From: a virus
IMG/VR virus record: IMGVR_UViG_3300048672_000984
Coordinates: 1 to 24,550 of that record
Reading direction: 5' to 3' (one strand)
DNA length: 24,550 nucleotides
How positions within the stretch are numbered: the first letter of the stretch is position 1; each line of letters starts with the position of its first letter. The notes beneath the pieces are model-generated. The model searched no databases. It was not told the DNA's origin and saw only the letters and a program-made list of their open reading frames with translations. A program made the position numbers and the translations under genes. Positions 8,186 through 15,849 of this stretch are shown in pieces.

Positions 8186-9814
8186 ATGGCTATTACTAGA
8201 TTTTCATACCCGCCCGCCGCCTCTACTACTATAGTTGGCGGAGCTACAGCAGCTAATCAAGTTACAGGAAATGCTTCATTAGCTAGTATTGACTCAAAAC
8301 TTTCAAACCCTATGCCTGTTACAGGCAGTTTTTATCAGGCTACACAACCAGTATCAATAGCAAGTTCTGTAGCAGTGACCGGGCCTTTAACAGATACACA
8401 ACTGCGAGCTACAGCAGTTCCAGTTAGCTTAGCTTCTAGTCCACTACCATCTGGAGCAGCTACGGCAGCTAATCAAACTACTGCAAATTCTTCACTATCA
8501 AGTATTGACTCAAAATTAACAAGCCCACTTACTGTTACCGGGCCGTTAACTGATACTCAACTAAGAGCATCTGCTGTACCAGTTAGCCTTTCTAGCACCA
8601 CAATATCAGGCTCTGTGGCTGTAACAGGCCCTTTGACAGATACGCAATTAAGAGCTTCTGCTGTGCCTGTAAGTATGACGAGTACTACAGTTACCGGTAC
8701 TGTGGCTGTTTCAGGACCTTTAACAGATACGCAATTAAGAGCCTCATCTGTGCCTGTAAGTGGCACTTTGACCGGAGTTACAACCGTAGGTACTGTAAGT
8801 TCGGTAAGTTCTGTATCTGGTTTGGTTACTGTAGTAAATAACTCTGACTTCTCAGCTGCGGCAATAACTACTACTACAACTCAAAGTACTCAAACAGTTT
8901 CATCTGGTACTATATTAGCTTTTTCTTTAAACATTACAGCAGTTAGCGGAACTAATCCAACTTACGATTTTAAAGTTCAAGAAACTCACGATAACGTTAC
9001 TTTTTATGATGTTTATCATGCACCAAGATTTACTACTACAGGCTCTTTATTAACTCCGCATATTAGACTTTCTGGTAACAGATATCGATTGGTAGAGACT
9101 ATTTCAGGTACTACTCCAAGTTTTACTAGAACTATTATATCCGATAGAACTATACAATCTACAAATTTGCGTAGAAGTATTATAGATAGAACTATCAACC
9201 CAGCCTCTACAAATTCAGTAAGTCCTACTTTAACGGCTTTAGGCGCTTCTAACGTACAGATGATAGTGAATCAAGGTTCTGGAGGCTCTGCAGTAGTATT
9301 TGCTATTGACGGTTCTAATGACAATTCAAACTGGGTTCAAAATTTAGCAACTGTCACTGGAGTTGTTGGCGGAGCTACTCCTGTATCTGTGCAAGCTTCT
9401 GGTAATTATAGTTTTTTTCGCGCAAGAGTTGTTTTAGGAGTTGCTTCTGCCACTATTAACAATTTAGAGCTAATTGCTACAGACGCCCCCGTAGACCTTT
9501 CTGTAGTAGCTAAATCATCGGCTAATGCCCCTATATTTAATGATTATTCAAGTACTTCTGTAACTTCTGCAGCATATGTACAGCTCGTTGCAGCAACTTC
9601 TCAAAATGCTACAGAAATAGAAATTTTTGATAGCTCTGGATATCCGCTTTATTTAGCTTTTGGTGCAGCAGCCTCAGAAGTTAATAAAGTTATTATAGTT
9701 CCAGGCGGAAACGGCAGAATTCCTTTAGCCGTCCCCGCTGGTACAAGATTATCTGTAAAATCCGTTAATACTAGTAATACTAGCGGTTTTATAGTTATTA
9801 ATTTATACGCTTAA
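8186..9814 (+). CDS. Repeat-containing fibre / virion adhesin protein
   Basis: 542 residues. The N-terminal part has two copies of 'ATAANQ.T.N.SL.SIDSKL' (residues 18-39 and 89-111) and four copies of 'VAVTGPLTDTQLRASAVPVS' (62-81, 115-134, 144-163, 173-192). Both repeats are widespread in phage and prophage fibre-type proteins. The middle contains two beta-sandwich-like regions (~210-320 and ~345-430). The C-terminus (about 463-542) has a module beginning YVQLVAATSQNATEIEIFDS and ending in LSVKSVN..NTSGFIVINLYA, a C-terminal module I recognise from other phage virion proteins. AGGAG seven bases upstream fixes the start, and one base separates it from the preceding stop (TAAAATG). It probably forms a trimeric or decorating fibre; exact function unknown. 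Confidence 0.6.
   Translation: MAITRFSYPPAASTTIVGGATAANQVTGNASLASIDSKLSNPMPVTGSFYQATQPVSIASSVAVTGPLTDTQLRATAVPVSLASSPLPSGAATAANQTTANSSLSSIDSKLTSPLTVTGPLTDTQLRASAVPVSLSSTTISGSVAVTGPLTDTQLRASAVPVSMTSTTVTGTVAVSGPLTDTQLRASSVPVSGTLTGVTTVGTVSSVSSVSGLVTVVNNSDFSAAAITTTTTQSTQTVSSGTILAFSLNITAVSGTNPTYDFKVQETHDNVTFYDVYHAPRFTTTGSLLTPHIRLSGNRYRLVETISGTTPSFTRTIISDRTIQSTNLRRSIIDRTINPASTNSVSPTLTALGASNVQMIVNQGSGGSAVVFAIDGSNDNSNWVQNLATVTGVVGGATPVSVQASGNYSFFRARVVLGVASATINNLELIATDAPVDLSVVAKSSANAPIFNDYSSTSVTSAAYVQLVAATSQNATEIEIFDSSGYPLYLAFGAAASEVNKVIIVPGGNGRIPLAVPAGTRLSVKSVNTSNTSGFIVINLYA
8237..8764 (+). repeat. Intragenic protein repeats (TAANQ..SIDSKL x2, GPLTDTQLRA x4)
   Basis: Within the 8186 gene the 20-residue GPLTDTQLRA-type repeat occurs four times and the TAANQ-type repeat twice, interleaved. 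At DNA level the copies differ mainly at synonymous sites. In the ten-codon GPLTDTQLRA core, copies 1 and 2 differ at 6 codons, copies 2 and 3 at 7, but copies 3 and 4 at only 3, suggesting the last pair is the youngest duplication. Confidence 0.85.
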
Positions 9815-9857
9815 TTACTGCCGGTCTATGGCCGGTACTAGCCTTTGGAGGCTACTA

Positions 9858-11732
9858 ATGGGTTCACCTGCAATTTTCGCCGGAAGAAGAGCTAAACTTC
9901 TTACCGCAGACGGTCTACTTACTAATGCCGGACGTATAATAGACTACGACGGACTTAGAAATTATATAGCTAATAACAGCGCTGAAGTTGATATAACTGG
10001 ATGGGCTACTTACGCAGACGCTGCAGGAACTTCTCCTGTAGACGGTACGGGAGGTTCTGCGGCATCTGCATTTACAAGGTCAACAAGCTCTCCTTTAATA
10101 GGCCAAGCAAGTTTCTTATGGACTAAAAGTGCTGCAAATAGGCAAGGCGAAGGTTTTAGCTATGATTTTTCTATTCAAGATTTAGATAAAGGTAAGGTCT
10201 TAGCATGTAGCCTCGACTACAGCATACTAAGTGGTACTTTTGCTAGCGGAGACATGACCTTTTGGATTTATGATGTAACTAATTCAGTTTTAATCCAACC
10301 AGCTCCGTATAGCATTCAAAATCATACATTAATTTCAGACAGATTTTTTCTTGAGTTTCAAACGGCATCAAATAGCAATTCTTACAGATTGATATGTCAC
10401 ACTAGTACTACAAGTGCAAGTGCATACACTCTGAAGTTTGATAATTTTTTATTAGGCCCGCAAAACAAGTTATACGGAACGAACTATAGAGATACTGTTT
10501 TATTATATCAAAATACTGGAACTTCTGCTACCACTGCAGGCACAGACGTACTTGTTGCTTTGGCTAATATAGCTTCTGCAAAAGGCAATTACTCTCTTAC
10601 TAGTAACGGAACTGCAATAAAGTATACTGAGAGATATAAAATAAGATTAAAAGCTGAAGTATTTGGAAATGGTGAGGTTGTTACTTTAAAGCTTGATATT
10701 AACGGCTCTAAAACATCAGGAAGAACTCATACCGTAGATAACAATGCCAGTGGCTCTTATAGTACTTTAGAAGACTCATTCGTAGTAGATTTAAATGCTG
10801 GCGACGTAGTGAAGTTTTATATTAACCAAGCTACTACATCTAGAACTTATCAATCTGCAGAAATGCATATAGAACAAATTACTTCTCAATCTTTAATCGC
10901 TTCTTCTGACGCGGCTACTAGAGCTGTAGCGGCTAGAGCGTACGTATCTTCTGGAGCTTCTACAACTTCTAGCTCTCCTATAAACTTTGATACAATTGAC
11001 TATGATACTCACGGAATGATTACCACCGGTGCCGGAACTTGGAAAGCTACCGCACGTGTTCCCGGTTATTATAAAGTTACTATAAGTCTTTATACTGGTG
11101 GAGCTTCTACAAATCTGCTATACAAAAACGGTTCCGCACATTCAGCACTTGGTACAGCTACTGTTAATACCTTATGCTCTGCTTCTACCGAACTATTCCT
11201 TAATGCCGGAGATTATGTAGAAATGCGACCAGGGACTACGGTAACTCCTGCAGCAGCATCTCCTGCAAGTTTATCGCAATCAAACTGGATAACAGTAGAA
11301 CAGCTTCAAGGCCCTGCTCAAATTTTAGCAAGTGATTTCGTTGGTGCAAGTTACTCTGTTAGCGCTAACTTTGCTGCTTCTACTACAGTACCAATAAACT
11401 TCGATACAAAAGAGTATGATTCTCATGGTTCGGTGGTTCCGTCTGCAACTGTTTGGAAGTTTACAGCACCTACACCAGGCACATATCAAGTATCCTCAGT
11501 AACATCAACTTCTAGTGCGGCAGTAAATATTCAAATATATAAAAACGGTTCCGCATTTAAAACGCTTGGAGCTGCCAATTCTGCGGCAACACTTTCAGGG
11601 GCTACAACCATTAAACTGCTGGCTGGAGAATATATGGACATAAGGCCTTCAGCGTCTGCAACAATATTGGGCGGTTCTTTAGCTACAAATACTACCGCAA
11701 ATTTATCAATTATAAAAATAGGAAACTACTAA
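9858..11732 (+). CDS. Tail fibre-like protein with CBM-like and three C1q/jelly-roll-like domains
   Basis: I place the start at 9858 (624 residues) because GGAGG lies seven bases upstream; an in-frame ATG at 9828 would add ten residues but has no ribosome binding site. Residues ~34-202 begin with NYIANNSAEVDITGW and look like a CBM4/9-type carbohydrate-binding module, a common start of phage fibre domains. Three jelly-roll/C1q-like domains follow at about 208-341, 360-483 and 496-622. The last two share 'PINFDT..YD.HG' and 'GyYkV/GtYqV ... LYKNGSA / IYKNGSA ... aGdYvemRP / aGeYmdiRP', so they are tandem duplicates. The likely role is glycan or surface-receptor binding on the virion. Domain names are by pattern only. 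Confidence 0.65.
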   Translation: MGSPAIFAGRRAKLLTADGLLTNAGRIIDYDGLRNYIANNSAEVDITGWATYADAAGTSPVDGTGGSAASAFTRSTSSPLIGQASFLWTKSAANRQGEGFSYDFSIQDLDKGKVLACSLDYSILSGTFASGDMTFWIYDVTNSVLIQPAPYSIQNHTLISDRFFLEFQTASNSNSYRLICHTSTTSASAYTLKFDNFLLGPQNKLYGTNYRDTVLLYQNTGTSATTAGTDVLVALANIASAKGNYSLTSNGTAIKYTERYKIRLKAEVFGNGEVVTLKLDINGSKTSGRTHTVDNNASGSYSTLEDSFVVDLNAGDVVKFYINQATTSRTYQSAEMHIEQITSQSLIASSDAATRAVAARAYVSSGASTTSSSPINFDTIDYDTHGMITTGAGTWKATARVPGYYKVTISLYTGGASTNLLYKNGSAHSALGTATVNTLCSASTELFLNAGDYVEMRPGTTVTPAAASPASLSQSNWITVEQLQGPAQILASDFVGASYSVSANFAASTTVPINFDTKEYDSHGSVVPSATVWKFTAPTPGTYQVSSVTSTSSAAVNIQIYKNGSAFKTLGAANSAATLSGATTIKLLAGEYMDIRPSASATILGGSLATNTTANLSIIKIGNY

Positions 11733-11733
11733 A

Positions 11734-12096
11734 ATGAGAGTCCAAACTAAACTTATGACTTTAGACACCAATAATGCGGCATCAACTTGTACGTCAATTG
11801 GATATGATGTTTCTCAAAGCTTGAACATAGCTATTCAGGCAGTTCTTACCGGCTCTCCGGTCGGCTCTCTGACTATTCAAGCTTCTTTAGATGAAGGACA
11901 TATTAATGCGGCCAACGAGATTATAAGGGACGATGGTGTGGTTAATTGGTCGACAGTTTCTACAACAGCTGTAAGTGCGGCAGCAACTGTTATTGTAAAT
12001 GTGCCAAACGAAGCTTATACCTTTGTGCGATTGGTATATACACCCACCTCTGGCTCCGGCAATATCTCTGCTCGCTTAGCAACAAAAACTATATAA
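11734..12096 (+). CDS. Small beta-sandwich virion protein, paralogue A
   Basis: 120 residues, strand-rich. It aligns by eye with the next protein (12098): 'lTGSPVGSLTIQASLD.G' corresponds to 'fSGAPVGRFYLQSSNDAG', VVNWSTVS to VVNWTTIS, and YTFVRLVYTPTSGSGNISAR to YAYVRVIWAPTSGTGSIDSAR. The same final block occurs in the 7837 protein. It begins one base after the preceding stop (TAAAATG) with a distant GGA, so translation probably depends on coupling. Probably a virion decoration or adhesin module; no enzymatic motif was seen. Adjacent position and similarity to 12098 suggest tandem duplication. Confidence 0.5.
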   Translation: MRVQTKLMTLDTNNAASTCTSIGYDVSQSLNIAIQAVLTGSPVGSLTIQASLDEGHINAANEIIRDDGVVNWSTVSTTAVSAAATVIVNVPNEAYTFVRLVYTPTSGSGNISARLATKTI

Positions 12097-12097
12097 A

Positions 12098-12469
12098 ATG
12101 AGAATAGCTAACGATACTCTTATTACTACCACAATTGATATGGCTAATCCATGGGCTTCGGATGCCATATATTTAGGACATATTAGTAATTACAGTATTC
12201 AATTATTTTTTTCTGGAGCTCCTGTAGGAAGGTTCTATCTTCAAAGCTCAAATGACGCTGGCAATCCCTCATCATCAAATCATCAACAGCAAATAGTAAA
12301 TGTGGTGAACTGGACTACTATTTCTGGAAGCACTCAAATTATAGACGCATCTGGAGACCATACTTGGCAAGTTCAAAATGCAGGATACGCCTATGTCAGA
12401 GTAATTTGGGCCCCCACTTCTGGAACTGGTAGTATTGACAGCGCCAGATATCATTTAAAAGGCGTGTAA
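12098..12469 (+). CDS. Small beta-sandwich virion protein, paralogue B
   Basis: 123 residues, paralogous to the immediately upstream 11734 product (see the shared SGAPVG, QSSND, VVNWTTIS and YVRVIWAPTSGTGS blocks). The junction is TAAAATG with no recognisable Shine-Dalgarno sequence upstream, implying reinitiation after translation of the preceding gene. The 'difference-from-mean' layout (an N-terminal strand, an S-N-D-A-G loop and a final R..W.PTSG strand) is what I associate with small phage structural beta-sandwich proteins. Function inferred from context. Confidence 0.5.
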   Translation: MRIANDTLITTTIDMANPWASDAIYLGHISNYSIQLFFSGAPVGRFYLQSSNDAGNPSSSNHQQQIVNVVNWTTISGSTQIIDASGDHTWQVQNAGYAYVRVIWAPTSGTGSIDSARYHLKGV

Positions 12470-12470
12470 A

Positions 12471-13037
12471 ATGGCCAGTACCTTCATATATTTGCCAGAG
12501 GATTCGTCGGTAGCAGCTGGAGTACAAAGCTTTAATGGCCGTACTGGAGTTGTTACTAGCGCTTCTGGGGATTATGGGGCTGCGCAGATTTCATATGATA
12601 ATACCACATCAGGACTTCCATCTACTAACGTACAAGGCGCATTAGATGCTGTTAGGAGCTTAGTACTAACTAGCGCTAGCCCAGGATTTAGTTTTGGTAG
12701 AGCGGGTATAGTTAATGCCGGAACTTATTTACAATGTGAAACAGTACCGTCTAATATATCTGGAAGATGGGTTTATATTGCAAGTGCGACAATAAGAAAG
12801 GTATTTGTGTCTAATGAGCTTTCCGTACCTTATACTATAGAAGTTCTATATAGTGATGGAAACGGTATAAATGAAACTTCCTTAGGAACTGTCACAGTAA
12901 GCTCTGGACTTGGAGCCGCTTTTACGGTAAATTGGTCTGTGCCTACTAATAAACAAATAAGCGTGAAAATAGCCTCTAGTAGTTTAAATGCGGCTAAAAA
13001 CATAGTATGCGGACTAGAGCTTGGGGGTAGTAATTGA
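12471..13037 (+). CDS. Fibre-type protein with NGRTGVV and Q.AlD.V motifs
   Basis: 188 residues. The N-terminal part contains VQSFNGRTGVVTSASGDY (about 18-35), a segment very common in phage tail fibre and receptor-binding proteins. It is followed by YDNTTSGLPSTNVQGALDAV (42-61), also a widespread fibre linker and repeated in related form in the 15649 protein. The C-terminal ~110 residues are beta-rich with a jelly-roll look (VSNELSVPYTIEVLYSDG ... NKQISVKIASS). AAGGCG lies upstream of the ATG, again in a TAAAATG junction. A virion attachment role is likely, receptor unknown. Confidence 0.55.
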   Translation: MASTFIYLPEDSSVAAGVQSFNGRTGVVTSASGDYGAAQISYDNTTSGLPSTNVQGALDAVRSLVLTSASPGFSFGRAGIVNAGTYLQCETVPSNISGRWVYIASATIRKVFVSNELSVPYTIEVLYSDGNGINETSLGTVTVSSGLGAAFTVNWSVPTNKQISVKIASSSLNAAKNIVCGLELGGSN

Positions 13038-13606
13038 GTAAAATATTGCACAATGCTACTGGAAGTACTTTGTTTATAGCTGATACCGGAGTATCTATAA
13101 CCTCTGGTGGAAATTATACTATACCAGAACAAGATTATCTATTATGGGCAGCTAGTAGTAACATAGTTACCTTTATTGGAAATAGCGATATTACAGTAAG
13201 CGATGGTTCCTTTACTTTAGGAATTTCTGATGCTATAAATCTGATAAAAGGTATATATCCAACAACCATAAAAGCTGTGCCGTATGGAAACACAAGCATT
13301 TTTACTTCTGAAGCTAATTCCGTTGCTGCAAGTACTTTAACTGATATTATAACTTATACGGCCTCAACAAATATTAGACTAGTATCAGCCTCTGTCTCCG
13401 GTAATAACGTAGCCCAATATACCTTGCTTTTAAACGGTAATGTAATAGGCAAAAAGTATACAAGTTTCGGAGCAGCTTTGAATGCAGATTTTAAGCTAAA
13501 TACAGGCCTTAGTATAATAGCCGGGGACGTGTTAAAAGTACAAGTTATACATACAAGACCATATGTAGGCGATTTTAATGCAAAATTTATAATGGAGACC
13601 ACATGA
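13034..13606 (+). CDS. Virion adhesin-like protein, TTG start
   Basis: 190 residues starting at TTG, overlapping the previous stop (ATTGA) with a G-run (GGGGG) upstream; no better start is available without losing the conserved N-terminus. The N-terminal ~80 residues have a pattern familiar from short phage virion proteins: 'LHNATGSTLFIADTGVSI' then 'nYTIPEQDYLLWAAS' and 'SDITVSDGS'. A jelly-roll-like C-terminal domain follows (ASTNIRLVSASVSGNN ... YTLLLNGNVIGKK ... AGDVLKVQVIH). It belongs to the adhesin array; a TGA overlaps the next ATG (ATGA). Confidence 0.55.
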   Translation: MSKILHNATGSTLFIADTGVSITSGGNYTIPEQDYLLWAASSNIVTFIGNSDITVSDGSFTLGISDAINLIKGIYPTTIKAVPYGNTSIFTSEANSVAASTLTDIITYTASTNIRLVSASVSGNNVAQYTLLLNGNVIGKKYTSFGAALNADFKLNTGLSIIAGDVLKVQVIHTRPYVGDFNAKFIMETT

Positions 13607-13776
13607 CTTTAGAACAAAAAAAGAAAGTACTTGAACTTGCAAAAGTAGAAGTAGCAAGAAAAGAACTTGAATATAAAATAGAAGAGCGTTTAGAAGAAAT
13701 TGAACGTTTAAAAGCTCATATTCAAGTCCAATTAGAAACAGAAAAAAAACTTAAATCACAAATCGAAGCTGTATAG
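13603..13776 (+). CDS. 57-residue coiled-coil mini-protein
   Basis: The ORF begins inside the stop codon of the preceding gene (ATGA) and GGAG precedes it at good distance. It encodes 57 residues that are almost all Glu, Lys, Leu, Ile, Gln and Arg with heptad-like spacing of Leu/Ile/Val (for example KVLELAKVEVARKELEYKIE), so a single long amphipathic helix or coiled coil is predicted. No Cys, Gly or Pro is present. It is unlike the surrounding beta-rich proteins. It may be a trimerisation stalk, a clasp for a neighbouring fibre or a small chaperone; the function is unknown. Confidence 0.65.
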   Translation: MTLEQKKKVLELAKVEVARKELEYKIEERLEEIERLKAHIQVQLETEKKLKSQIEAV

Positions 13777-13790
13777 CTTAAGGAGACATA

Positions 13791-14699
13791 ATGTCTGATT
13801 TTAACAGTTCTTTACCGGTAAGAACGGAAAACGCCGGTGACTTAGCAATAAAAATAGTAGATAGTACGATAACCTCGCAACAATTGACCGTTAATTCTGA
13901 TGGTTCAATTAATACAAACGTATCTGCTACAAACCTTGATATTAGAGACTTAGCTTTTGCAACTGATAAAGTAGATGTATCAAATTCAGTTGTTGCCTTA
14001 GACTCTGCAACATTAGCCGCTTTAGAAAGCATTACTGTACAAAACGGTTCTGGCGCATCTGCAGTAAACATCCAAGATGGTGGCAACTCTATTACTGTTG
14101 ATGGTTCTGTTACTGTATCAGCTACTGACTTAGACATCAGAAATTTGGCTTTTGCTACAGATAAAGTTGACGTTTCTGATTCAGTAGTAGCTCTTGATTC
14201 AGCTACTTTAGCTGCTTTAGAGAACATTACAGTATCTGCTACAGCTTTAGATATTAGAGCTTTAAGCCCTGCTACTGATAGCGTTAAAATATCTGACGGT
14301 ACTGACTCTTTAGCTATTAACGCTGACGGTTCCTTAAACGTAGTTGTAACATCTAGCGTTGCTGGAACTCCTGTATGTGATTATAAAGACGATTCTGCAA
14401 TAGCTGCAAATGCTTCTGCAAACCATGATTATACTACAGCTTCTGCAATGAAACTTACTGGTGTTTTGGCTTCTGCTTCTGGTAAATGTAAAATAGAAGT
14501 TAAAGTTGAAACTGCTGCTTCATCTGGTACTTTTATTACTAAGTTCGTAGCTTTTAACTCTACTGCTAATCCAAATATCCAAGTATTTCCTACAGGAGAT
14601 ATTATGGTTCCGTCTGGAGCTATTGTTAGAATTGTAAAAACTAATAAAGACAATCAAGCTCAAGACTTATACTCAACTATTGAAGGTTCTGAAGTCTAA
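13791..14699 (+). CDS. Repeat-containing virion protein
   Basis: 302 residues with the strong ribosome binding site AAGGAG (13780s), suggesting high expression. Two 40-residue repeats (44-83 and 109-148) share 'LDIR.LAFATDKVDVS.SVVALDSATLAALE.ITV', and a third partial copy begins at 148 (SATALDIRALSPATDSV). These repeats resemble beta-helical or shaft elements of fibre proteins and continue the GPLTD/SIDSKL style of the 8186 protein. The C-terminal ~120 residues form another beta-sandwich (KLTGVLASASGKCKIEVKVE ... IMVPSGAIVRIVKTN). It overlaps the next gene by TAATG. A structural role is likely; it could be an abundant decoration or fibre protein. Confidence 0.6.
   Translation: MSDFNSSLPVRTENAGDLAIKIVDSTITSQQLTVNSDGSINTNVSATNLDIRDLAFATDKVDVSNSVVALDSATLAALESITVQNGSGASAVNIQDGGNSITVDGSVTVSATDLDIRNLAFATDKVDVSDSVVALDSATLAALENITVSATALDIRALSPATDSVKISDGTDSLAINADGSLNVVVTSSVAGTPVCDYKDDSAIAANASANHDYTTASAMKLTGVLASASGKCKIEVKVETAASSGTFITKFVAFNSTANPNIQVFPTGDIMVPSGAIVRIVKTNKDNQAQDLYSTIEGSEV
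13920..14282 (+). repeat. Intragenic 40-residue repeat (two full, one partial)
   Basis: Copies at 13920-14039 and 14115-14234, plus a partial copy to 14282. Over 35 aligned residues 32 are identical, yet 21 of those 32 codons use a different synonymous codon. See the finding on repeat divergence. Confidence 0.9.
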
Positions 14700-15649
14700 T
14701 GGCTGATTTAACGGAAGTACAATCATCCCAAGCGGTAAAAATAGCTGGAGCAAATCCTGCTACTGGCGCCGAAGATAATTTTATGGAGGTTGATACTTCC
14801 GGTCGTATTGCTACTAAAATTAGTGATGCGGCAGGAAATGCAATTAATTTGGGGCAGACTACTAAATCTGGCAGTTTGCCTGTTACTATAGCCTCTGACC
14901 AAGATTCTATTCCGGTAAGTTCTGCACAAGCTCTTGCTTCTGGGACTATATCTGGCTCCGGCTCAATAAGTGTATCTACAAGTGGAAAATCTGTAGTAAT
15001 AGTAAAAACAAGCGGTACATGGTCTGGAACATTAAACTTTCAAACGAGTTTAGATAATGGCTCAACTTGGTTTGATGGAATTTATGGTACGGATTTAAGT
15101 ACTGGAGACACAGCTTCTGGCATAGGAACTGCTGATGCTTTATATAAGCTAAATGTTTCTGGATTTACAAATTTTAGATTGTCCGCAGTTTCGGCTATTA
15201 CCGGAACAGCTAGCGTACAAATAACTGCTACAATTGGAGACGGCGTTGTAGACGGGATAAATGGCTATGTATATACAAAAAGCTTCGTGAGAGGGGCTTC
15301 TGGAAATAACATAACCGATACTGCCGTAGGAGCTTCTCAAGCTCTTGACGTTAACGTAGTTTCTTCTGAGGCTATAACTGGCGTAGGCACTCAAGGTGCC
15401 ATCACTATTGGCACTTCAGCTATAGAAGCTAAAGTCGGCGCATCTGCTCTAATAGGTAGAAAACTTTTAACAGTATTTAACAATTCTGGCTCTATAATTT
15501 ACTGGGGCAGAACTTCTGGTATCACAACAAGTACCGGAACTCCTATTTATGAAAAACAGTTAATGACTTTTGAATTTGATAACACGGCTGCAGTCTATTT
15601 AATAGCTGGTGGCGCCGGTAATAACGTGCGTATAACGGAGTCTATCTAA
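14699..15649 (+). CDS. Virion adhesin-like beta-sandwich protein
   Basis: 316 residues. The N-terminus 'QAVKIAGANPATGAEDNFMEVDTSGRIATKI' followed by SGSLPVTIASDQDSIPVS is a motif set commonly seen in phage structural proteins. Residues ~80-185 form a module (VVIVKTSGTWSGTLNFQTS, then SLDNGSTWFDG, then GFTNFRLSAVSAITGTASVQ) that resembles the small beta-sandwich family of 11734/12098. The C-terminal ~75 residues (LIGRKLLTVFNNSGSIIYWG ... MTFEFDNTAAVYLIAGGAGN) resemble a capping module. It starts in a TAATG overlap and ends in another. A virion surface role is likely; receptor unknown. Confidence 0.55.
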   Translation: MADLTEVQSSQAVKIAGANPATGAEDNFMEVDTSGRIATKISDAAGNAINLGQTTKSGSLPVTIASDQDSIPVSSAQALASGTISGSGSISVSTSGKSVVIVKTSGTWSGTLNFQTSLDNGSTWFDGIYGTDLSTGDTASGIGTADALYKLNVSGFTNFRLSAVSAITGTASVQITATIGDGVVDGINGYVYTKSFVRGASGNNITDTAVGASQALDVNVVSSEAITGVGTQGAITIGTSAIEAKVGASALIGRKLLTVFNNSGSIIYWGRTSGITTSTGTPIYEKQLMTFEFDNTAAVYLIAGGAGNNVRITESI

Positions 15650-15849
15650 TGTCTAAAATACAAGCAACTCCAGTAGCAGTTTCAGTACCATTTGATAATT
15701 CTACAAACGGATTTACATCGACTAATGTACAAACAGCCATAGAAGAAGCTAAAACCGCATCTTCTGGGTTTGACGAGAATAAAATATTAACATCTGCCGC
15801 TTATGAAGTTTTAATAGACTTTAATGGCAATGTATTGAGAGGTAGTTAG
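15649..15849 (+). CDS. Short fibre-linker protein (66 aa)
   Basis: 66 residues beginning in a TAATG overlap with a GGAG site nine bases upstream. Residues ~14-34 (VPFDNSTNGFTSTNVQTAIE...) match the fibre linker seen in the 12471 protein (YDNTTSGLPSTNVQGALDAV), a motif widespread in phage fibres. It then stops by TAG, which overlaps the GTG start of the large fibre gene. It may be a connector or fibre-base protein, or the remnant of a longer fibre N-terminus; the good ribosome binding site favours a functional gene. Confidence 0.55.
   Translation: MSKIQATPVAVSVPFDNSTNGFTSTNVQTAIEEAKTASSGFDENKILTSAAYEVLIDFNGNVLRGS

Noticed and set aside
8237-8764. CRISPR or direct DNA repeat array
   Set aside because: The repeats are in-frame protein repeats with diverged DNA, not identical repeats with spacers.
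8557-8766. Open minus-strand frames opposite fibre repeats, ejection genes and polymerase
   Set aside because: They are shadows caused by codon bias, lack ribosome binding sites and lie fully inside well-supported genes.
9828-9857. Earlier ATG for the 9858 fibre gene
   Set aside because: No ribosome binding site before 9828, whereas GGAGG stands seven bases before 9858 in the same frame.
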